Assembly: GCF_017571495.1 (NCBI RefSeq)
Contig: NZ_JAGETZ010000005.1
Coordinates: forward strand, 372,001 to 436,000
Direction: 5' to 3'
From: Hymenobacter negativus
Lineage (GTDB): Bacteria; Bacteroidota; Bacteroidia; Cytophagales; Hymenobacteraceae
DNA length: 64,000 nucleotides
Positions 43,943 through 51,853 of this stretch are shown in pieces (the stretch's first letter is position 1; the number at the start of each line of letters is the position of its first letter). The position numbers and the translations under genes are program-made. Below the pieces are notes generated by a model that made no database searches, had not been told where the DNA came from, and was given only the letters and a program-made list of their open reading frames with translations.

Positions 43943-46900
43943 ATGAGTGAGAAGAAGTACGTTCATTCAGGAGCTTTTTTGCTTTGTGACAAATGCGTGG
44001 CCCCCGTGCCCATGCCGCTCACGGTGACCTCGCAGTCTACCGTATTGCTGCCGGGAGGTCTTTGCGCTACTTCGTTTGACGAACTTCCGTTGCTGAACGT
44101 GCCGCCATTCGGAGTGTGCGCCGTCACCCACGTGCCCTGTACCTACGCCCCGTTGCCGCCTGGCTGGAGCCCGGTGATGGAGACCGTAGAAGTAGGCCCG
44201 CTGGGTGGCAAGGCCCTGCTGGAAGACTCAAAAATCCGGTGTGTGGTGGGCGGGCAAATCAGTATCTATCTCACCAAAGCGGCGGCGCTGGCTACGCTGC
44301 CCGATGTGGTATCGCAAGCCTTTGACTCGGCCTATGCGTCGTTGGAAAGTGTCGGCCCGCCTTTTGGCGGTGAGCTGCGCGACACGTTGGGCAATGCCAA
44401 AGGCGTGTGGCAGGGGCTCTACAGCTTGGGCGAGGGACTGGTGAGCCTGGCCAAAATGAAGGCCGAGTTCGACCAGAAAGTAGACAATGCGCTGCTGTTT
44501 GCCATCGCCCACCCGGTTGAAGCCGCCCATGCCGTGGCCGAAGGTACCCAGCGGGCCGCTAGCGCCGGCTGGCAGGCCGTAACCGACAAAGACAACTGGC
44601 TTGCCGCTGCCAACGTGGCCGAAAATGCCATACCCGGCGTTCTGGCCGTCAAGGGGGCCGTCTGGCTCAGCGACGAGCAGAACCGGGCCAAAGTGGGAGC
44701 AGCCTATGCCAAAGCCAAAGCCTGGGAAGCCGGCCTCACCGACTACGAGCGTAGTACCATAAAGGGCCGGGTAGCCTTCGAGGTAGCCGCCTTGCTGGTG
44801 CCCGAAACCAAGCTGGCCAAAGCCGCCGAAGGCGCCAAACTAGCCGAAGGGGGAGAGGCTGCCGCCAGCGGAATGCGCCTGCTGGGCGAAGTAAAAACCG
44901 GCGCCAAGGGCGCCGACGCTGCCGAAGCCGCGCAAGCTCCCGGTAAGCTTGAAGAACTGTTTGCCGGGGTGAAGGAATGCTTCACCGAAGGCCACCCTGT
45001 CGATGTGGCTACGGGTCTCTTGTTCACCCAGGCCACCGACTTCACCCTGCCGGGTCCCCTGCCGCTGGTCTGGACGCGCACCTGGTTTTCAGCTTCCACC
45101 CATCGCGGGGCCTTGGGCCACGGCTGGCACCACAGCTACGATTTAGCCCTGATGCCCACCGCTGATGGCGGGGCCACGCTACGCCTAGCCGACGGCCGCC
45201 TGGCGGTATTCGCCGCCCCGGCTCCCGGCGCTCGCAGCTTCAACCGCCGCCACAAGCTGGAACTGGTTCAGGAAGCCACCAGCTGGCGGGTCTGGAGCCT
45301 GCGCGAGCGGCTGTGGTACGTATTCGAGCCAGCCAGTTCTGAAATGCAGCAGCGCCTCCGGGCAGTGGAGAACAGCAACGGAGTCGGCATCCGATTCGCG
45401 TACTCACCTGCTGGCCACCTCGCCGCCCTCACCGACAGCGCGGGTCGGGTGTTGCCCTGCGAAACCGATACGGCCGGCCGCCTGCTGGCCCTGCATGCCC
45501 CCGACCCCGACCTTCCCGGTGCCACCTTCGCCCTGGTGCGCTACGCCTATGGCGAAGCCGGCGACCTGCTCGCGTCCACCGACGCGCTGGGTCACGCCGC
45601 CCGTTTTGCCTACGCCGGCCACCTGCTCACTCGCGAGACTTTCCGCTCGGGCCTCAATTTCTATTTTGAATACGACGGCTCTGGTCCCGACGCTCGTTGC
45701 ACCCACACCTGGGGCGACGGCGGGATTTTCGATACCCGCCTGCGCTACAATACCCCTGGTCATACCACCGTGTGGGACTCCTACGGTCACCAAAAAGAAT
45801 ATTTCCATCAGCGGGGCCTGGTAACGCACCGCCAGGATGCGCTCGGGGCTATGCAGCACTGGCGCTACAACGAATACGCCGAGCTGGAGCATTACCTGGA
45901 CCCCCTGGGCCAGCTCACCCGCTACGACCACGACGGCCGCGGCAACCAGACCGCCGTGGCCTACCCCGATGGCAGCAAAGTAGCCTCGCAGTTCAATGCC
46001 CTGGACTTGCCCGTGCAGGGCACCGATGCCAATGGCGGCACCTGGCACTGGCAGTACGACGACCACGGCCAGCAGACCGGCCGCACGCTTCCCACGCAGG
46101 CTACTACCCAATACGCTTACGACGAGGGCGGGAAGCTACTTGAGGTAACTGACAGTCTTGGCTACGCCACGCGCCTCCGCTACGACGCCCACGGCAACCT
46201 GGCCCACACCGTAACGCCGGACGGCAGCATTCGCTCCCGGGAATACGACGTGCTGGGCCGGTTAATCAAGCTAACCGATGCTTCCGGCCATGTGCAGCGC
46301 CGCCGGTACGACCGGGCGGGGCAGCTCACCGATGTGCAGATGCCGGATGGCTCCGTGCGGCGGTTCACGTACGATGCCGAAGGCCGGGTGGTGCGGGCCG
46401 AGGACGGCCAGCAAACCATCGAGTACGCCCATTCTCCCACAGGCCGGGTTACGTTGCGCCAGGAGGCCGGCCAGCAAGTGCAGTTTACCTATGACCTGGA
46501 AGGCAACCTGACGGGCATCATCAACGAGCAGAACGACAGCCATCAGTTCGTCTTGGATGCCGCCGGCCGGGTTATAACAGAAACCGGTTTCGACGGGCTG
46601 ACCCGCCACTACGAGCGGGATGCCGCCGGCAACGTGACGCGGGTGCAGCGGCCGGCCGCACGCGCCACCACCACATACACGTATGACCCCGCGGGCCGGA
46701 TTACCGAAGTAGTTTACAACGAAGCGGAGCGCACCAGCTTTCGTTACCGTGCCGATGGCACCCTGGTAGAAGCCCGTAACGCGACCAGCATTGTGCAGTT
46801 TGAGCGCGACCCATTAGGGCGAATTCTGCGCGAAATTCAGAATGGCGAGGCCGTTACAAGTAGCTACGACCTGGGGGGGCGGCGGGTCAGCTTAGCCTCT

Positions 46901-48385
46901 TCGCTACATGCAGCCGTGAGCTTCGAGCGCGACGACCGGGGCCAAGTGCACCGCATGCAGGCCGGCACCTGGCAAAGCGTGATTGGGCGCGATGCTGAAG
47001 GGCTGGAAATACAGCGGGAGATGAGCGGCGGCATTCGGACCAACTGGCAGCGCGATGGCTTGGGCCGGCTCGTTAGCCAACGCACCACGGCCGGGGGTGG
47101 TGCCCCGCATCAGCGCCGCTACCACTGGCAGCACACCGACCAGCTGGCCGCCTTGGAGGACAGCTTGGCCGGCACCACGCAATTCGCTTATGATGCCTGG
47201 GGAAACCTGGAAGCCGCTGCATACCCGGATAATGCGCAGGAGCTGCGCCACCCCGACGAAGCCGGCAACTTGTTCCGCACCTCCACGCGCACCGACCGGC
47301 ACTACACCAAAGGCGGGCAGCTACAGCAGGCCGATAACGTCCGCTACAAGTACGACGCAGAAGGCAACCTGATTCGGAAAATATTGCCCAACGGCCAGCA
47401 ATGGCGCTACGATTGGGACGGCGCCGGGCAGCTTGCGTGCGTTACCCGGCCCGATGGTTATGCCGTTACGTTCACGTACGATGCGCTGGGCCGCCGCCTG
47501 AGCAAACGGTTCCGGGGACGGGTAACCAAGTGGCTGTGGGACCGCGACAAGCCCTTGCACGAGTGGACGGAGCTGGAAGTAGGCGCCACCGCTAGCAGTG
47601 CCGCCGATGTCATTACCTGGCTGTTCAATGAAGAAAGCTTTGTGCCAGCCGCGAAGCTCACGGCCCAGGGCGCCTACAGCATTGTGTGCGACCACCTGGG
47701 CACGCCCCTGACGATGTACGACGGCCGCGGCAACGCCACCTGGGAGATGACACTCGACGCCTACGGCGCTGTGCGTCAAGGTAGGGGCAAGCCTCAGGAC
47801 TGTCCGTTTCGCTACCAGGGCCAGTACGAAGACACCGAAACCGGCCTCTACTACAACCGCTTCCGCTATTACGATGCGGAAGCCGGCAGCTACATCTCCC
47901 AAGACCCGATTGGTGTGCAGGGCGGCCACCGGCTATACGGCTACGTGCTCAACCCCCTGCACCAGCTCGATATTCTGGGGCTGAGTGAGTGTGGAATCGG
48001 AACCGCCGAGATTCACCATTCCCCAGGCAATGAGCTGAACCCCTTCGGCCACTACAGCGTCGAAACGCGCCAGATTAGCAAGTCGGGCGAAGTCACGAAA
48101 GTGCACACGCATCAGGTTATCACCAAGCGCGACTATTCTGCTACGGAAGTGGATATTGTGATGGGGCAACGCGAGGGCGTTACCAAATCGGTGGAAGTAG
48201 CCCTGCCCAAAGCCGAGGACGCCATGAAGTACCAGGATAAGATACTGGGCGAGCAGCTGGGCCCTTACGATAAAAAGACCAACAGCTGCGTCGACCACGT
48301 TTGCGAAGTGTTGCGCGAAGGCGGAGTAGATATTCCCAAAACCCCACTGGGGCAGCTAAAATTCTTGAAAAGCCTGGGCTTCTAA
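43943..48385 (+). CDS. Rhs-family polymorphic toxin with PAAR-like N-terminus and candidate permuted papain-like toxin domain
   Basis: About 1480 residues. The N-terminus (residues about 5-110) is a DUF4280/PAAR-like spike-tip domain: VHSGAFLLCDKCVAPVPMPL, FGVCAVTHVPCTYAPLPPGW. A helical region follows to about 320, then DUF6531 (HPVDVATGLLFTQATDF) and a long series of RHS/YD repeats (for example RYDAHGNLAHTV, TYTYDPAGRI). The Rhs core ends with RYYDAEAGSYISQDPIGVQG and YVLNPLHQLDILGL near residue 1345. The last about 135 residues are the variable tip: GHYSVETR (H1370) and TNSCVDHVCEVLREGG (N1447, C1449), a His-before-Cys order as in permuted NlpC/P60-LRAT-type papain folds. Start ATG at 43943 preferred; TTG at 43928 possible. 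The effector is probably delivered by type VI or a related secretion apparatus not seen here. Confidence 0.9.
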   Translation: MSEKKYVHSGAFLLCDKCVAPVPMPLTVTSQSTVLLPGGLCATSFDELPLLNVPPFGVCAVTHVPCTYAPLPPGWSPVMETVEVGPLGGKALLEDSKIRCVVGGQISIYLTKAAALATLPDVVSQAFDSAYASLESVGPPFGGELRDTLGNAKGVWQGLYSLGEGLVSLAKMKAEFDQKVDNALLFAIAHPVEAAHAVAEGTQRAASAGWQAVTDKDNWLAAANVAENAIPGVLAVKGAVWLSDEQNRAKVGAAYAKAKAWEAGLTDYERSTIKGRVAFEVAALLVPETKLAKAAEGAKLAEGGEAAASGMRLLGEVKTGAKGADAAEAAQAPGKLEELFAGVKECFTEGHPVDVATGLLFTQATDFTLPGPLPLVWTRTWFSASTHRGALGHGWHHSYDLALMPTADGGATLRLADGRLAVFAAPAPGARSFNRRHKLELVQEATSWRVWSLRERLWYVFEPASSEMQQRLRAVENSNGVGIRFAYSPAGHLAALTDSAGRVLPCETDTAGRLLALHAPDPDLPGATFALVRYAYGEAGDLLASTDALGHAARFAYAGHLLTRETFRSGLNFYFEYDGSGPDARCTHTWGDGGIFDTRLRYNTPGHTTVWDSYGHQKEYFHQRGLVTHRQDALGAMQHWRYNEYAELEHYLDPLGQLTRYDHDGRGNQTAVAYPDGSKVASQFNALDLPVQGTDANGGTWHWQYDDHGQQTGRTLPTQATTQYAYDEGGKLLEVTDSLGYATRLRYDAHGNLAHTVTPDGSIRSREYDVLGRLIKLTDASGHVQRRRYDRAGQLTDVQMPDGSVRRFTYDAEGRVVRAEDGQQTIEYAHSPTGRVTLRQEAGQQVQFTYDLEGNLTGIINEQNDSHQFVLDAAGRVITETGFDGLTRHYERDAAGNVTRVQRPAARATTTYTYDPAGRITEVVYNEAERTSFRYRADGTLVEARNATSIVQFERDPLGRILREIQNGEAVTSSYDLGGRRVSLASSLHAAVSFERDDRGQVHRMQAGTWQSVIGRDAEGLEIQREMSGGIRTNWQRDGLGRLVSQRTTAGGGAPHQRRYHWQHTDQLAALEDSLAGTTQFAYDAWGNLEAAAYPDNAQELRHPDEAGNLFRTSTRTDRHYTKGGQLQQADNVRYKYDAEGNLIRKILPNGQQWRYDWDGAGQLACVTRPDGYAVTFTYDALGRRLSKRFRGRVTKWLWDRDKPLHEWTELEVGATASSAADVITWLFNEESFVPAAKLTAQGAYSIVCDHLGTPLTMYDGRGNATWEMTLDAYGAVRQGRGKPQDCPFRYQGQYEDTETGLYYNRFRYYDAEAGSYISQDPIGVQGGHRLYGYVLNPLHQLDILGLSECGIGTAEIHHSPGNELNPFGHYSVETRQISKSGEVTKVHTHQVITKRDYSATEVDIVMGQREGVTKSVEVALPKAEDAMKYQDKILGEQLGPYDKKTNSCVDHVCEVLREGGVDIPKTPLGQLKFLKSLGF

Positions 48386-48429
48386 AAACCAATCCTTTCA
48401 GGCACTGAGCTACAAAATGCCGGCACCTC

Positions 48430-48819
48430 ATGCAGCCATTCGTTTTTACAAAGCTCTTAAAACCTTCGAACTATATGGTAAACTGCGACAAACACGGGCT
48501 GCAGGATATTGTCTTTACATCTCCCTACATCCAGAAACTCATTCTGGCTGATGAACGAGTGCAGGAAGAAATTTTCCCGGTGAAAATGTATATTGAAGTG
48601 CTGGATACCCATGCCTACTTCTGGAGCAATCTGCAATTCATTAACGAGCTAGGGTTTAGCTGCGAAACAGCTCCTTCCGCGCTGTCGTTGGATAACTTGG
48701 GGGAGGAAGCGTCTTTTGAAGCCTACGCGCAAACAATCCCGGTGTGTCAGGCATGTCACGCCGCCTTTTTACAGGCGAATAATTTGCAAAACCCGCAAGC
48801 CGCATTTGTCGCCGCTTAG
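48430..48819 (+). CDS. Putative immunity protein for the Rhs toxin
   Basis: A 129-residue cytoplasmic protein, 44 bp downstream of the Rhs gene, with lower GC content than the Rhs core. No family recognised. It carries MVNCDKHGLQD near the N-terminus and IPVCQACHAAFLQ near the C-terminus, Cys/His clusters that could bind a metal. Immunity genes directly follow Rhs tips in polymorphic toxin systems, so the role is inferred from position. An internal ATG at 48475 is an alternative start. Confidence 0.65.
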   Translation: MQPFVFTKLLKPSNYMVNCDKHGLQDIVFTSPYIQKLILADERVQEEIFPVKMYIEVLDTHAYFWSNLQFINELGFSCETAPSALSLDNLGEEASFEAYAQTIPVCQACHAAFLQANNLQNPQAAFVAA

Positions 48820-48947
48820 GAATTGTTGGCTGGAATTGGGAGACATTCGCTGAAAGCAGGTTGTGCAGTAAGGCTGTATGCAGTCAGTCATGCCGAGCGC
48901 CGCATGAGCAACCATATTTATCTTGCGGGCTAACCTTTCCCGCCCGC

Positions 48948-50105
48948 ATGCAGCCTACCCCGCTACCCACCAAACCCCATTACCCCATTCTCGACGGCCT
49001 ACGGGGCGTGGCGGCCCTTATGGTGGTGGCCTTTCACTTGTGCGAGGCCCACGCTACCAGCCACCTCGACCAGGTGATTAACCACGGCTACCTGGCGGTG
49101 GATTTCTTCTTTTTGCTGTCGGGCTTCGTGATTGGCTACGCCTACGACGACCGTTGGGGCCGCCTCACGGTGGGCGGTTTCTTCAAGCGGCGGCTGGTGC
49201 GGCTGCAACCCATGGTGGTGCTGGGCATGGTGATAGGGGCGGGGATGTACTACTTCCAGGCGTCGGCGCTGTTCCCCATCATCGGCCAGACGCCGGTGTG
49301 GAAGATGCTGCTCGTGATGCTCATCGGCTGCTTTATGGTGCCGGTGCCCGTGTCGCTCGACGTGCGGGGCTGGCACGAAACCTTTCCGCTCAACGGGCCG
49401 GGCTGGTCGCTGTTTTTCGAGTACGTGGCCAACGTGCTGTACGCGACGGTGGTGCGCCGCTTCTCCAACCTGGCGCTGGGCATCTTGGTGGTGCTGGCGG
49501 CGGGGGCGCTGCTGCACCTAGGCCTCACCAGTCCCCAGGGCGATGTCATTGGGGGCTGGTCGCTGGAGCCCGAGCAACTGCACATCGGCTTCGCCCGCAT
49601 GACGTACCCGTTTTTTGCGGGGCTGCTGTTGTTTCGGCTGGCGCGGCTGCGGCCGGTGCAAAATGCCTTTTGGTGGTGCAGCCTGGCGGTGGTAGTGGTG
49701 CTGGCCATGCCCCGCATCGGCAGCCCCGCGCAGCTGTGGCAAAATGGGCTCTACGATGCGCTCTGCATCATTTTCGTCTTCCCCGCTATCATCTTCTTCG
49801 GGGCCAGCGGGGCGGTGCGCTCGGGCGCGGCCCAGCGGCTGTGCCGCTTCCTAGGTGATATTTCGTATCCGATTTACATCACGCACTACCCGCTCATCTA
49901 CACCTACACGGCCTGGGTCGCTACCCATAAAGTGTCCTTGCGCGAGGGCTTGCCCGTGGCGGCGCTGGTCTATCTGGCGGCGGTGGCGCTGGCGTATGGG
50001 TGCTTGAAATTTTACGATGAGCCGGTGCGGGAGTGGTTGAGAAAGAAGGTGCTAGTGGATGGGGAATGGGCTCAGGCATCGGAGGTGGGTTCTTCAATAG
50101 TATAA
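48948..50105 (+). CDS. Acyltransferase 3 (OafA/YrhL-type) membrane protein
   Basis: A 385-residue inner-membrane protein with about 10 hydrophobic segments. The N-terminus YPILDGLRGVAALMVVAFHL has the conserved Arg and His of the family; HLDQVINHGYLAVDFFFLLSGFVIGYAY is the second signature. RFLGDISYPIYITHYPLIY is the C-terminal signature. It transfers acetyl or other acyl groups to surface carbohydrates. The start ATG at 48948 is supported by the matching start of the decayed copy at 42823; the upstream frame to 48861 is not conserved there. Confidence 0.92.
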   Translation: MQPTPLPTKPHYPILDGLRGVAALMVVAFHLCEAHATSHLDQVINHGYLAVDFFFLLSGFVIGYAYDDRWGRLTVGGFFKRRLVRLQPMVVLGMVIGAGMYYFQASALFPIIGQTPVWKMLLVMLIGCFMVPVPVSLDVRGWHETFPLNGPGWSLFFEYVANVLYATVVRRFSNLALGILVVLAAGALLHLGLTSPQGDVIGGWSLEPEQLHIGFARMTYPFFAGLLLFRLARLRPVQNAFWWCSLAVVVVLAMPRIGSPAQLWQNGLYDALCIIFVFPAIIFFGASGAVRSGAAQRLCRFLGDISYPIYITHYPLIYTYTAWVATHKVSLREGLPVAALVYLAAVALAYGCLKFYDEPVREWLRKKVLVDGEWAQASEVGSSIV

Positions 50106-50280
50106 ACCAAGCCTTTGTGTTTATAAAATGCGGAAAATGCGGTTCTTCTAGGCGAGGCAAGGTTTGATGTAGCTTCCATAATAGGATTTATATTTATATT
50201 GCGGGAACTTATGTCCTCTACTTATCTACTTAGAGAGACAGACGCAAAAACAATTTTTAAAACCTTTTAAAATCTCAAAA
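50106..50280. other. AT-rich leader before an unknown gene
   Basis: The base composition changes abruptly after the acyltransferase gene. The stretch contains TTTG near 50161 and TATATTG near 50192, loosely resembling a Bacteroidota promoter (-33 TTTG, -7 TAnnTTTG). The match is weak. Confidence 0.3.
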
Positions 50281-50649
50281 ATGAATAATGAAGATTTAAG
50301 CAGCCGAGAACTTCGTGATTTTGTCGAGAAACACGATTTAAGAGACAGTTATTCTGTCGTACATTTTAATTCTAATGTGACTATAACTACAGCTATAGCC
50401 GACAATAAGGTCATGAATAGAAATGTAGATGTGATGATAACGTTTAACGATTATAATAGCATGGGCCAAGTGAAACTAATGCAAAGCGACTTAGACCCAT
50501 ATTTGTACCCAACTGTTTTTGATGCCAAATGGCAAAAAATGGAGCACGTGGATGGTGAGTATCTTCTAATATCAGACACTCACAAGCAAAATGCAAAAAT
50601 TGGGAAATATTCGGTAAAAATCACTCCTTTAAAAAAGTTGAGGGATTAA
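50281..50649 (+). CDS. Unknown small protein in AT-rich island
   Basis: A 122-residue soluble protein of unknown family. It is rich in Asp, Asn and Lys with a probable mixed alpha/beta fold: SRELRDFVEKHDLRD at the N-terminus, then beta-strands (YSVVHFNSNVTITTAIADN, VDVMITFNDYNSMGQVKL) and the C-terminal KIGKYSVKITPLKKL-type strand. Codon use is AT-rich, unlike the locus genes. An intrinsic terminator follows, so it appears to be a separate transcription unit from the next gene. Confidence 0.6.
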   Translation: MNNEDLSSRELRDFVEKHDLRDSYSVVHFNSNVTITTAIADNKVMNRNVDVMITFNDYNSMGQVKLMQSDLDPYLYPTVFDAKWQKMEHVDGEYLLISDTHKQNAKIGKYSVKITPLKKLRD

Positions 50650-50662
50650 CTTTAAAGTTATT

Positions 50663-50725
50663 TTGAATATTATTCGGCTCATTGATTGATACTTTTAGTC
50701 GATGAGCCGAATATTCAATTTTTAT
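50663..50725 (+). terminator. Intrinsic terminator in AT-rich island
   Basis: TTCGGCTCAT and ATGAGCCGAA pair, extended by TGAATAT/ATATTCA with a small bulge, and followed by ATTTTTAT. It lies between the two unknown genes of the island. Confidence 0.75.
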
Positions 50726-50741
50726 AAACAATTGAAATTAG

Positions 50742-51614
50742 ATGGCAACGCCTTTTGAGAGTGAGGAATTTTCAGATGCAGCTTACTGGCGGGATGCATC
50801 AAGAAAGAAGAGACTAAATATTAATAATTGTATTTCAAGTTGGACCGATATCTGCGGATTTGGCAGTTTATTAGAGGCTAATGATTGGGATTTGGCGAGA
50901 CTGCAAGAGCAAGGCGTTGTCTATTTGTTGAATCAGATGCATTTGATTGCGGGTAGGCCTTTAATGATAGGAATAGACCCATACCCAAATGACAAGGTTA
51001 TAGTTCTCAATGATGGTATTGCCAGAACAATTGACTTATTGCACATTGATCGGATAGATGCGCACGTATTTCTGCTCTATGTCAGAGACCTTTTATTCTC
51101 TCATTTATCTTTGCTAAGAATTACTAAAGTACATAATGTTGGTGTACGAACAGTTGTAGCTGGTGGGCAGCGAGTGCAATATTCGGCTGCTTCTACTACT
51201 GGTCACTCTAATTTGTACTATGATGAAAACAACGTGAGTGATTATGGTAAAAAACTGCTTAATACAACATTTGTATACAATCCTGCTGAATTTCAAATGA
51301 ATACAGCTTTTGCCAAAGCTTATACACTTGATAGCTTGGGTTCGAAAAGTGGTATTGTAGTTAATGGGTTTTATATTGAGAGTGAGTTTTTTGCGAAAAT
51401 TAAGCCAATAAAAGAGTTGAAAATTGACGTAGCTCAAAATAATATTATGTTTTATCGTTCGGACATGCTAATGTTTGAGCTAAATATTAAAAACACTATT
51501 AGTTTAAACATTAAAGGCGTAGATACTGTGGTATATCACATTGACAAATTTGTTATACATAAAATGTTTGATGGAGATGACTTAGAATTTGACCTATTTA
51601 ATCAAGTAGAGTAG
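50742..51614 (+). CDS. Unknown protein with possible class III nucleotide cyclase-like motifs
   Basis: A 290-residue soluble protein with AT-rich codon use. I do not recognise a named family. ISSWTDICGFGSLLE (D36, G39-F40) resembles the first metal-Asp motif (F-x-D-I-x-G-F) of class III nucleotide cyclases. KVIVLNDGIARTID (D91) has the look of the second Asp motif, and HVFLLYVRDLLFSHLSLL is a long helix between. RTVVAGGQRVQY and FQMNTAFAKAYTLDSLGSK follow. If this reading is right, the protein would make or bind a cyclic nucleotide; the evidence is motif-level only. Its partner, if any, is not obvious because a terminator separates it from the upstream gene. Confidence 0.55.
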   Translation: MATPFESEEFSDAAYWRDASRKKRLNINNCISSWTDICGFGSLLEANDWDLARLQEQGVVYLLNQMHLIAGRPLMIGIDPYPNDKVIVLNDGIARTIDLLHIDRIDAHVFLLYVRDLLFSHLSLLRITKVHNVGVRTVVAGGQRVQYSAASTTGHSNLYYDENNVSDYGKKLLNTTFVYNPAEFQMNTAFAKAYTLDSLGSKSGIVVNGFYIESEFFAKIKPIKELKIDVAQNNIMFYRSDMLMFELNIKNTISLNIKGVDTVVYHIDKFVIHKMFDGDDLEFDLFNQVE

Positions 51615-51853
51615 ACTTTGTAGGAAAATTAGGTTTTTCAGCGCATTTAAACCGCCTGTATCCACCCCCATTCCACCATCCTCCCCACACCATGCACAAA
51701 TCGACCAGATTCGTGCTAACATCCTAGAATAACGGGAAGCAAAAAAGTCCGAACTATGTGGGTGCCGAACTGCGCCCCGCGCACCCCCCAGCCGGCCCGG
51801 TGGCCGAGGCGCTTGCTCTACCTAGGAGCGAGCGCAAGGGGGAGGCTCCGACT
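51615..51853. other. Intergenic control region before the GH78 gene
   Basis: About 240 bp that returns from AT-rich to GC-rich. It holds motif site 3 (51715-51726) and, closer to the gene, paired CTTGCTC/GAGCGAGCGCAAG arms around 51812-51840. No gene is seen. Confidence 0.55.
51715..51726 (+). promoter_or_regulatory. Shared upstream motif, site 3 (GCTAACATCCTA)
   Basis: GCTAACATCCTA, 127 bp before the GH78 start codon. It matches sites 1 and 2 in the ten bases TAACATCCTA. Confidence 0.5.
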
